A stretch of 64,000 nucleotides of DNA, from contig JAXLUN010000002.1 in NCBI GenBank assembly GCA_046329535.1, positions 62,001 through 126,000 on the forward strand, read 5' to 3'. The DNA is from Bog-950 sp046329535. GTDB taxonomy: Bacteria > Bacteroidota > Bacteroidia > Chitinophagales > LD1. Under the pieces are notes generated by a model. It saw only the letters and a program-made list of their open reading frames with translations. It did not search any database and was not told the origin of the DNA. Every line of letters starts with the position of its first letter. The first letter of the stretch is position 1. Positions 28,891 to 35,781 of this stretch are shown one piece after another. Position numbers and translations under genes: made by a program.

Positions 28891-29346
28891 ATGGCAAGTA
28901 TTGAAGAGGAGTTAAAACAGGAAAAAAAGTTTTCTACCGAATATGAAAAAGCAGCTGTAAACATTCTGTTTACCAGTAGCTGGTTATATAATATCAATGC
29001 GGCCCGCATGAAAAAGCACGGTATTACCCCGGAGCAATACAATGTATTACGTATTCTTAGAGGAGCTTACCCCAAACCGTTGATGCTCGGCAGTGTTACC
29101 TGCCGCATGGTAGATAAAGCCAGTAATGCAACGCGTCTGGTAGAAAAGTTACGTCAGAAAGGATATGTAGAGCGCGAACTATGCGAAGCCAACCGCAGAC
29201 AAGTAGACATTATTATTACAGATAAGGGCCTGGCACTGCTTACCAAAATTGATAACGAATCAGAAGCCTGGCTGGACACACTGAAAGGCATTACCAAAGT
29301 TGAAGCCCAGGAACTGAACCGCATACTGGATAAGTTAAGAAGTTAA
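28891..29346 (+). CDS. MarR family transcriptional regulator
   Basis: A 151-residue winged-helix regulator. The core ITPEQYNVLRILRGAYPKPL, the recognition helix region and wing (KASNATRLVEKLRQKGYVERELCEANRRQVDIIITDKG) are typical. A Cys near CRMVDKAS and one at ELCEANRR could sense oxidants, by inference. It is followed by six genes encoding redox or stress proteins, and identical operator positions occur in its own promoter and that of the next gene, so it likely represses both. Confidence 0.9.
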   Translation: MASIEEELKQEKKFSTEYEKAAVNILFTSSWLYNINAARMKKHGITPEQYNVLRILRGAYPKPLMLGSVTCRMVDKASNATRLVEKLRQKGYVERELCEANRRQVDIIITDKGLALLTKIDNESEAWLDTLKGITKVEAQELNRILDKLRS

Positions 29347-29363
29347 AATTTTTACCTAAACAG

Positions 29364-29393
29364 TTGTATATACAAATAATGTATTTACTTTTG
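29364..29393 (+). promoter_or_regulatory. second MarR-type operator and promoter
   Basis: TTGTATATACAA (29364-29375) is a perfect 12-base palindrome; its TTG serves as -33 element, 19 bases before TACTTTTG (29386-29393). Geometry is identical to the marR promoter. It begins 17 bases after the marR stop and drives the following six genes. Confidence 0.75.
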
Positions 29394-29411
29394 TTGTCTA
29401 AAACATTAAAA

Positions 29412-29804
29412 ATGAAACCAAGTATTACACAAACACTTAAAGCTGCACTTACCAGTGGAGTAATCGCCTTAGTATTGAACCAAATCTGGAATTTTATTGC
29501 CTTGAATTATCTGAACGCCATGGCTCCGGCTGGTCCCTGGACAATTTTAGTTGGTACCTCCTCCGTTATCCCTTTATTACTAGCCGGGGTAGTGTATTTT
29601 CTTCTGGAAAAATATACCGCCAAAGGCAGTCTGATATTTACCATCACCGCTCTTATTCTTACGGTACTAAGCATTTATCCTAACCTGCAGACTACCTTGC
29701 CGGACGGAACAGCCGCACCACAAAATTTTGCGCTGCTCAGTATTCCGATGCACTTTATTGCAGGATTAGCTGCAGCTTTTGGTATACCTCATTTCAGTAA
29801 ATAG
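29412..29804 (+). CDS. small four-TM membrane protein (DUF6069-like)
   Basis: A 130-residue integral membrane protein with four hydrophobic segments: near 10-32, 45-63 (ILVGTSSVIPLLLAGVVYF), 72-90 and 110-128. The ATG at 29412 is chosen because an upstream in-frame ATG at 29364 would lie inside the promoter. Resembles DUF6069 proteins by length and topology; no function is known. First structural gene of the MarR-controlled operon. Confidence 0.75.
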   Translation: MKPSITQTLKAALTSGVIALVLNQIWNFIALNYLNAMAPAGPWTILVGTSSVIPLLLAGVVYFLLEKYTAKGSLIFTITALILTVLSIYPNLQTTLPDGTAAPQNFALLSIPMHFIAGLAAAFGIPHFSK

Positions 29805-29833
29805 TTTTTTTATCCAATCAAAAACAAAACAAC

Positions 29834-30376
29834 ATGAGCACACAAACTATTTCCAAATGGTCTATTGACCCATTACACAGCGACATTCACTTTAAAGTGA
29901 AACACCTGATGATTAACACCGTAACCGGCAGCTTCAAAAAATTTGACGCCTCGCTGGAGACTACTAATGAAGATTTAACGGATGCAAAAATCAATTTCAC
30001 TGCCGATATTGCATCTATTGAAACCGGTATGGAGATGCGCGATACCCACTTGAAGAGTGATGACTTTTTCAATGCCGAAAAGTATCCGCAGCTGAAGTTT
30101 GAAAGCACCTCATTTGAAAAAACAGGTGACTCTAAATACGTACTGAAAGGAAACATCACACTGCGTGAAACGACTAAGCCCATTGAACTGGATGTTGAAT
30201 ACGGAGGTCAGATGGTTGATTTTTATGGTAACACCAAAGCAGGATTTGAAATTACCGGCAAATTGAAAAGAAAAGAATTCGGATTAAATTGGGATGCGGT
30301 TACGGAAGCCGGAGGTATAGTGGTAAGTGATGAAGTAAAGTTAGCACTGAACGTGCAAATGCAGTTGAACAAATAA
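29834..30376 (+). CDS. cytosolic YceI family protein
   Basis: A 180-residue lipocalin-like protein with YceI landmarks: WSIDPLHSDIHFKVKHLMI, the DTHLKSDDFFNAEKYPQLKF core, and GNITLRETTKPIELDVEY. Unlike the second YceI protein of this window (12.9 kb) it has no signal peptide. Family members bind isoprenoid quinones or similar lipids. Its place beside pirin, a flavin reductase and DoxX suggests a role in quinone or electrophile handling. It starts 29 bases after the previous stop. Confidence 0.92.
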   Translation: MSTQTISKWSIDPLHSDIHFKVKHLMINTVTGSFKKFDASLETTNEDLTDAKINFTADIASIETGMEMRDTHLKSDDFFNAEKYPQLKFESTSFEKTGDSKYVLKGNITLRETTKPIELDVEYGGQMVDFYGNTKAGFEITGKLKRKEFGLNWDAVTEAGGIVVSDEVKLALNVQMQLNK

Positions 30377-30450
30377 TAATCATCGTTTATAAGCGCAGGC
30401 AGAGTAGATGAAAGGGAGTCTGTCTGTGTTTATAGCGATAACTATCTATC

Positions 30451-31323
30451 ATGAAAAAAGCAATTGAAACAGTTATCAGTCCACCGGCACCGCATATGGT
30501 GGGTGATGGATTTCGCGTACACAATTTTTTTCCGGGGCCCTACGGTGAGATGAGACGGATGAGTCCCTTCTTCATGATGGACTATGGTGCGAAAGTTGAA
30601 TTTCCGCCTTCGGAACATCAGCGCGGGGTGGGTGTGCATCCGCACCGGGGCTTTGAAACCGTGACAATTGCCTATGCCGGTAAAGTGGCTCATCATGATA
30701 GTGCCGGAAACAGCGGTGTTATTAGTGAGGGTGGTGTACAATGGATGACTGCCGCCAGCGGTGTATTACACAAAGAGTATCACGAAAAGGAATTCTCCCG
30801 CCAGGGCGGAGCTTTTCAAATGGTTCAGTTGTGGGTTAACCTACCGGCTAAAGACAAAATGAGTAAGCCTAAATATCAGGCGCTGAATAAAGAGGACATG
30901 GGCAAATTTATTTTGCCTGATAACGGAGGAACCGTAGATGTGATAGCCGGAGAGCTCAACGGCATTAAAGGCCCGGCTTCTACCTTTACCCCTATTCATG
31001 TTTACAATCTGTATCTGAACAAAGGGGCCAAGTTTACGTTCAGTTTACCCGAACATTTTAATACCGGACTTTTAGTAGCTGAAGGCAGCATCGGTATAAA
31101 CGATGAAAAGACCGTTGCCGTTGACCACTTTACCCTTTTTAAAAATTCGGGTACTGAAATTACAGTGGAAGCCTTGAGTGATGCGAAGGTTTTGGTGCTG
31201 AGTGGAGAGCCGATTAACGAGCCCTTAGTAGCCTATGGACCTTTCCTGATGAATACCAAAGAGGAAATTATTCAGGCTTATGATGATGTAAATAGCGGGA
31301 AGTTTGGATATTTAGAGGATTAA
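30451..31323 (+). CDS. pirin family protein
   Basis: A bicupin of 290 residues. The N-terminal pirin domain shows the metal-binding pattern HPHRGFETVTI and the later GGVQWMTAASGVLHKEYHEKEF; the C-terminal pirin domain spans about residues 170-285. Some pirins are quercetin 2,3-dioxygenases, others redox-sensing regulators; the exact activity is not predictable. Cytosolic. Fourth gene of the MarR operon. Confidence 0.93.
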   Translation: MKKAIETVISPPAPHMVGDGFRVHNFFPGPYGEMRRMSPFFMMDYGAKVEFPPSEHQRGVGVHPHRGFETVTIAYAGKVAHHDSAGNSGVISEGGVQWMTAASGVLHKEYHEKEFSRQGGAFQMVQLWVNLPAKDKMSKPKYQALNKEDMGKFILPDNGGTVDVIAGELNGIKGPASTFTPIHVYNLYLNKGAKFTFSLPEHFNTGLLVAEGSIGINDEKTVAVDHFTLFKNSGTEITVEALSDAKVLVLSGEPINEPLVAYGPFLMNTKEEIIQAYDDVNSGKFGYLED

Positions 31324-31338
31324 AATCAAAATCGTAAC

Positions 31339-31896
31339 ATGAAAATTACCATTGTATCGGGCAGTTCACGCAAGGAAAGTATAACCGTTCGTATTGCTAA
31401 ATTTCTGGTAAAAACCTTTACCGAAAAGTATCCGCAGCATCAGATTCTGTTTGTGAATTTGCAGGAACACCAGATACCTTTTGTAGACAAAGTATGGAGC
31501 ACGATTAATGATGTGCCCCAGGAATATAAAGAGGCAGCCGAGAAAATTTATTCAGCTGATGCGTTTGTTTTAGTTACACCGGAATACAACGGCAGTATGT
31601 CTTCGGCTTTGCGTAATCTGTTTGATCATTTTCCGAAGCAGACGAAAAAAGTGTTTGGCATTGTAACTGCCAGCGATGGTGCCATGGGTGGTATACGTGC
31701 GGCTGTGAGTATGCAAAATCAAATTTGCGCCTGGTTTGGCGTTCCTTGTCCGCAGATGCTGGTGATAGGCAATATGCAGCAGCGTTTTGATGCCGAAGGC
31801 AATTTGACCGAAGAAAAATTCAACAATAACATCCTGAGTTTCACCAACGAGTTTATCTGGCTGGCTGAAGCGGTAAGCAACAAAAAGAATTCTTAA
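31339..31896 (+). CDS. NADPH-dependent FMN reductase family protein
   Basis: A 185-residue flavodoxin-like oxidoreductase. The FMN-phosphate loop is GSSRKESITVRIAK near the N-terminus, and TPEYNGSMSSALRNLFDHF is the conserved flavin and substrate segment. Members reduce quinones, azo compounds, chromate or iron complexes with NAD(P)H. It starts 15 bases after pirin and precedes DoxX by 16 bases. Confidence 0.93.
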   Translation: MKITIVSGSSRKESITVRIAKFLVKTFTEKYPQHQILFVNLQEHQIPFVDKVWSTINDVPQEYKEAAEKIYSADAFVLVTPEYNGSMSSALRNLFDHFPKQTKKVFGIVTASDGAMGGIRAAVSMQNQICAWFGVPCPQMLVIGNMQQRFDAEGNLTEEKFNNNILSFTNEFIWLAEAVSNKKNS

Positions 31897-31912
31897 TCTA
31901 CACGCTTAAACT

Positions 31913-32326
31913 ATGCTTTCATCTTTCTTATCTACCAAAACATCGCAATTACAAAACAATGTGAGCCTGCTGCTGCTGCGCGTTACTTTAGGCGTTCTCA
32001 TGATTCCTCACGGCTATCAGAAGATGGTGAAGTTTGCGGAACTTGAACCGCAGTTTATGGAGTTCTTAGGCCTTAGTAAAAGCATATCGCTTTCACTTAC
32101 CATTGGGGCAGAGTTGTTTTGCTCTATTCTTTTAGTGGCCGGATTGTTTACGCGGTTCTCGCTTATTCCGCTTATTGTAGCTATGATAGTGGCCGTGTTT
32201 AAAGCGCACAACGGTGAACTGTTTGGTGATGGAGAACATGCGTTTCTTTATCTGGCCGGATATTCCGCTCTGCTGATAGCCGGTGCCGGTAAGTTCAGTG
32301 CCGATAGCTGGCTGCTTAAAAAGTAA
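31913..32326 (+). CDS. DoxX family membrane protein
   Basis: A 137-residue protein with four transmembrane segments and the family start LLLLRVTLGVLMIPHGYQKM, followed by ELFCSILLVAGLFTRF and ALLIAGAGKFSAD. Related to subunits of thiosulfate:quinone oxidoreductase; in this operon it probably supplies a membrane redox partner. Its stop abuts the next ATG directly. Confidence 0.92.
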   Translation: MLSSFLSTKTSQLQNNVSLLLLRVTLGVLMIPHGYQKMVKFAELEPQFMEFLGLSKSISLSLTIGAELFCSILLVAGLFTRFSLIPLIVAMIVAVFKAHNGELFGDGEHAFLYLAGYSALLIAGAGKFSADSWLLKK

Positions 32327-33217
32327 ATGGCGGTGAACCGTTTACAATTCCTTTACTCCTCTTTAACCGGTCTTACAGGTATGAACTCATTGAACGAACT
32401 TTATAAATTTTCGAAGCAACTTCCGTTGCAGGATAAAAAGATGCCGCTGCTTTTTGTGGGGCATGGCTCGCCTATGAACGCCATTGAGGACAATGAGTTT
32501 TCGCAGCGGTGGGTGCAGATGGGGAAAGAAATTGAACAGCCGCGCGCGGTGTTGTGTATCAGTGCGCACTGGCTGACGAAGGGCACGCACATTACCGCCA
32601 TGGAGCATCCGGAAACGATTCATGATTTTGGCGGCTTTCCAAAAGCCTTGTTTGATGTGCAATATCCCGCACCCGGAAACCCGGTGCTTGCGCGGGAGGT
32701 GAAAGAATTGATTAAGAGCACCGATGTGGGGCTGAATCATGACTGGGGTTTAGACCATGGCACCTGGAGTGTGTTGAAACAGATGTATCCCGAGGCGAAG
32801 ATTCCGGTGTTGCAGTTGAGTATTGATTATGCCAAGCCTGCGCAGTATCATTTTAATTTAGCGAAGGAGCTTGCTGCCCTGCGCAAAAAAGGGGTGCTGA
32901 TTATTGGCAGCGGCAACATGGTGCATAATCTGGGTATGGTGGCCTGGGATAAAATGAATGAACCGAATTTTGGTTTTGACTGGGCGCATGAAATAAACCA
33001 CACGTTTAAAAAACATATAGCGGAGCGGAATTATCAGCCGCTGATTCAGTATGAAACGCTGGGACCTGCCGCTAAACTGGCTATACCCACGCCCGACCAT
33101 TATTACCCCATGATTTATTCACTCGGATTGATTGAGCCTGGTGATGATGTTTCTTTCTTTAACGATAAAGCCGTGGCGGGGTCTTTAACTATGACTTCGT
33201 TTAAGGCGAACCCCTAA
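32327..33217 (+). CDS. ygiD: 4,5-DOPA dioxygenase extradiol-like protein
   Basis: Class III extradiol ring-cleavage dioxygenase fold (LigB type), up to 296 residues. Metal and catalytic residues are visible: GHGSPMNAIEDN, CISAHWLTKGTHIT, WGLDHGTWSVL and IIGSGNMVHNLG. YgiD of E. coli acts on L-DOPA and dihydroxyphenyl substrates; here a catechol is likely but unproven. Start may be the ATG abutting the DoxX stop or MNSLNELYK 54 bases further. Last gene of the MarR operon; a terminator follows. Confidence 0.9.
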   Translation: MAVNRLQFLYSSLTGLTGMNSLNELYKFSKQLPLQDKKMPLLFVGHGSPMNAIEDNEFSQRWVQMGKEIEQPRAVLCISAHWLTKGTHITAMEHPETIHDFGGFPKALFDVQYPAPGNPVLAREVKELIKSTDVGLNHDWGLDHGTWSVLKQMYPEAKIPVLQLSIDYAKPAQYHFNLAKELAALRKKGVLIIGSGNMVHNLGMVAWDKMNEPNFGFDWAHEINHTFKKHIAERNYQPLIQYETLGPAAKLAIPTPDHYYPMIYSLGLIEPGDDVSFFNDKAVAGSLTMTSFKANP

Positions 33218-33236
33218 ATCCCCTAAAAGGGACTTT
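33210..33236. repeat. short C-rich palindromic element at operon end
   Basis: CCCCTAAATCCCCTAAAAGG overlaps the ygiD stop and continues into the intergenic space. Similar C-rich hairpins recur at 42.65-42.84 kb. I recall such motifs as dispersed intergenic repeats of Bacteroidota; whole-genome counting would be needed. Confidence 0.45.
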
Positions 33237-33285
33237 AACAGCCCATACTCTGCTCACAGATCAGGTGGATTGGTACTGATTAAAA

Positions 33286-33320
33286 CAAAGAAGCCCCTTG
33301 CCATGCAGGGGGCTTCTTTG
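33286..33320. terminator. bidirectional terminator between convergent genes
   Basis: Twelve-base stem CAAAGAAGCCCC (33286-33297) and GGGGCTTCTTTG (33309-33320), followed by CTTTTG on the plus strand; on the minus strand the stem is followed by TTTTAAT. It serves both ygiD and the convergent gene. Confidence 0.88.
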
Positions 33321-33334
33321 CTTTTGGGGAGTTA

Positions 33335-34273
33335 TTATGGAAGCGGTGTGAGTTCTACATTGAGGTTGGAGACGGTGCCTACTTTGACTTCCCAGTTTTC
33401 GATAGTTTTGGGTTGGTAGCCTTCTTTTTCGAAGCTGATGGTGTAGATGCCGGAGGCGAGTTGGTTTAATTCAAATTTACCGTTCGTATCTGTTTCTGTG
33501 GTTTTGTTGTTGTTTTTAGCCGTGACTTTTACGCCTTCTATGCCAAGGGTGGTGCCTGCTTGCGTTACGCGACCTTTGAAACCTGCTGTGCCGGTGCCTG
33601 ATGCCAAGTAGAGCAATTCGGCAAAGACGAATTGTTTGAGGAGGGCTTCTTCCTTTTTAAATATTTCCTGCCCGTCTAACAACATGCCCATGAGTTCCGC
33701 ATGGATGGTGTTGTTGGCTTTTATTTTATCGTTTTGACCAACGGTTGCATCTTCTTCGGCTGTCAGAAATTTTTCGTGTCTAGATTCGAACTCTTCTTTT
33801 TCTCCTTTGAAAGTATTTTGAAAGGTGGCCGGCATGTTATCGGCTGCGGTTAGCTGGGCGTTGTTGCTGTTGATGAATGTCAGGCCGCTGGTCATGAGGC
33901 CGCGGACACTGTCCCAGTTATCGTTTGAGGCCGGACGAAAGTAATCGTGGCCAGCGGCTTCCAGTTTTGGTTTTTGTTCATCGGCCGGGAAGCCATCGGC
34001 TATATAGCGTTTGAGCAGTTGCCAGGTATCGAGACAGATGCGGGCTTGTTTTTTGAGGTTTACGCTGGCTGTTTCGTAAGCTTCGTTGCGCTGTTGTTCA
34101 TCGGGCAGTTCGCTGGCGGTTTTTACTGCGGCCAGTTTAGCATCGACATAGATTTGGGTGTATTTGGCTTTGAGGGCTGTGAATGCCGCCAGATTTTTGC
34201 CGCAGTTTTTCCATGCCAGGTTGCAGATTGTGTAGAGTTCCTGTTCGGTGCAGTTGTAGTTTGGTTTTGCCAT
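33335..34273 (-). CDS. protein with C-terminal carboxypeptidase-regulatory-like domain, no signal peptide
   Basis: A 312-residue protein. Residues 1-225 are mostly helical (NCTEQELYTICNLAWKNCG, coiled segments rich in A, E, K) and match no family I recognise. Residues 230-312 are a transthyretin-like regulatory domain: FKGRVTQAGTTLGIEGVKVT, TDTNGKFELNQLASGIYTIS, FEKEGYQPKTI. Such domains are usually exported or part of TonB receptors, yet no signal peptide is present. Convergent with ygiD. Function unknown. Confidence 0.8.
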   Translation of the reverse strand: MAKPNYNCTEQELYTICNLAWKNCGKNLAAFTALKAKYTQIYVDAKLAAVKTASELPDEQQRNEAYETASVNLKKQARICLDTWQLLKRYIADGFPADEQKPKLEAAGHDYFRPASNDNWDSVRGLMTSGLTFINSNNAQLTAADNMPATFQNTFKGEKEEFESRHEKFLTAEEDATVGQNDKIKANNTIHAELMGMLLDGQEIFKKEEALLKQFVFAELLYLASGTGTAGFKGRVTQAGTTLGIEGVKVTAKNNNKTTETDTNGKFELNQLASGIYTISFEKEGYQPKTIENWEVKVGTVSNLNVELTPLP

Positions 34274-34385
34274 TGGTTTAGAATTTAGATGTTGTGATAC
34301 AAACGTAGGGAGATGTTAGGATGTGAGGAATACACTTTTTGCTGTAATTTTCAGGGGCGACACATGGCTGTGTGTGGAGTATATT

Positions 34386-34649
34386 TTATTGCTTTTTGGG
34401 TTTGGATTGTTTGGGCGAACGGGGTATTAGCTGTATGGTTTGGTATTGCAGGATGCCGAGCTGGCAGGCAGATACAACGGCTGCGGTAATGCTGCGGACA
34501 TTTAGTTTGGCCAGAATTGAGTTGCGGTGGGTGGTAATGGTTTTTTTTGAGTTGAAGCGGAGTTTGGCTACTTCGGGGCTTTTATAGCCTTGAGCAAACA
34601 GCTTAAGGATGGTTGTTTCGGTGGCTGACAGGATGTCTTTCTTTTTCAT
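34386..34649 (-). CDS. solo LuxR-type HTH protein
   Basis: An 87-residue DNA-binding protein starting at the ATG at 34649 (MKKKDILSATETTILKLF). The GerE/LuxR HTH is complete: SATETTILKLFAQGYKSPEV, RFNSKKTITTHRNSILAKLN. There is no receiver or sensory domain, so activity would be set by expression or by a partner. The basic tail (PRSPKQSKPKKQ) may add DNA affinity. It borders the 21-bp repeat array. Confidence 0.82.
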   Translation of the reverse strand: MKKKDILSATETTILKLFAQGYKSPEVAKLRFNSKKTITTHRNSILAKLNVRSITAAVVSACQLGILQYQTIQLIPRSPKQSKPKKQ

Positions 34650-34799
34650 GGTTTGAATTGATTTTTTGGTTATGCCGCAAAAAATAATTCGTAGAAAAAA
34701 CATGTGGAAGGGGTGCCGGCAGATTTTGTTAAAAGAAGGGCAAAGACCCGGATACGCGGGTGGGACGTTAAGCGCGGTTTTGGCCGATTAGGCCGGTAA

Positions 34800-35071
34800 A
34801 ACACATAGATAGTTTGTTGAGATACATGCCAAGTTGCTTAAAACACCTAGCTGGTTAAAGAAGATACACGGTTGTTAGCCAAGATACATGCTTAGTTAGT
34901 GAAGATACATTGCCCGATAAGCAGGATACATGCCTGGTTACCAAAGATACACTGCTGGTTAATGAAGATACATGCTTAGATATGCAAGATACAGGGCTGG
35001 TTGGTTAAGATACATACTTAGATGAGCAAGATACATGGCTGGGTGGTTCGGATACAGGGGTTTATGAGGTT
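34800..35071. repeat. array of about 13 phased 21-bp direct repeats (GATACA core)
   Basis: The core GATACA lies at 34821, 34863, 34883, 34904, 34925, 34946, 34967, 34988, 35009, 35030 and 35051; degenerate cores are at 34800 (AACACA) and 34842 (AACACC). Every step is 21 bases except one of 20. The rest of the unit is looser, near GATACATGCYTGGTTANNNA. The outer units are more diverged. This fills most of the 448-base gap between the LuxR-type gene and the next ORF; the rest holds a GGCCGATTAGGCC palindrome at about 34782-34794. Not a CRISPR: there are no spacers. Confidence 0.9.
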
Positions 35072-35097
35072 TTTGCCGGGGAGGGGGAGCTTTTGAA

Positions 35098-35289
35098 ATG
35101 ATTGATGATAATATAGAACGCCTTGAGGATACGTGGATATTTTATTTGAGTTACACTTTTAACAAAAACCCACGGAAACCGTGGGAAATTTATTGGCGGA
35201 TTACACGATACTTTGTGAAAAAAACAGGCAGAGAATGCTTGGACAATAAGAAAAAGACAGACCTGACAAAAGTCATAACAAATAAATAA
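35098..35289 (+). CDS. possible small hypothetical protein
   Basis: A 63-residue open frame, basic, starting MIDDNIERLEDTWIFYL. It overlaps the end of a frame running from the repeat array and contains a short DNA palindrome (CCCACGG/CCGTGGG at 35169-35185). No family is recognised. It may be a real small gene or a chance frame. Confidence 0.35.
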   Translation: MIDDNIERLEDTWIFYLSYTFNKNPRKPWEIYWRITRYFVKKTGRECLDNKKKTDLTKVITNK

Positions 35290-35346
35290 GGCTGAATGAT
35301 TGACATTGCCTAAAAAGCAAAATACCTTTACTTAAAAATAAACACT

Positions 35347-35739
35347 ATGAAATTACCTGTAACACTTTTTATGCTGCTGATGGCAGGAACTGTTTATTGC
35401 CAGAATGCGGCAGTGGTTGATTCGGTGAAGGGATATTATAATATAGAAACCCTGAATGGTGTGCCAAGAACTTTTGCCTTGTATGAAGTTTATGTGAGCG
35501 ATACGGCACAGTTTGACAGTTTTCAGTTGAAGTTAGGGAATAACCTGACGGCCAACAATATAGTGGACAGCGTGTTTACGGCAGACCCGCAGTTGTTTGA
35601 ACTGGACCTTGTGAGCCATCGCATTTTTTATCCGTTAAGGGTGGGCGGTTTTAGCTCTATACCACCCTACGGGTCGGTTTGTTTGCAGAGCGCAAATAAC
35701 TGTATTTCTGCCGCCAAGACGTTTGCATTTGTGAATTAG
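35347..35739 (+). CDS. small secreted protein of unknown function
   Basis: A 130-residue protein. Signal peptide at residues 1-18 (MKLPVTLFMLLMAGTVYC), then a beta-rich sequence (TFALYEVYVSDTAQFDSFQL, RIFYPLRVGG) with two Cys near the end (SVCLQSANNCIS) that could form a disulfide. No T9SS domain. It lies 42 bases before the giant T9SS gene and is probably cotranscribed with it. Function unknown. Confidence 0.7.
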   Translation: MKLPVTLFMLLMAGTVYCQNAAVVDSVKGYYNIETLNGVPRTFALYEVYVSDTAQFDSFQLKLGNNLTANNIVDSVFTADPQLFELDLVSHRIFYPLRVGGFSSIPPYGSVCLQSANNCISAAKTFAFVN

Positions 35740-35781
35740 CGATACTCTCCCCTCTTTTCTATTCACCCTAAAACCTGTCCT

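Noticed and set aside
34800..35071. The 21-bp array as a CRISPR
   Set aside because: Units follow one another without spacers, repeats are short and degenerate, and no cas gene is near.
35169..35185. CCCACGG/CCGTGGG hairpin as a terminator
   Set aside because: No T-run follows on either strand and it lies within a possible small ORF.
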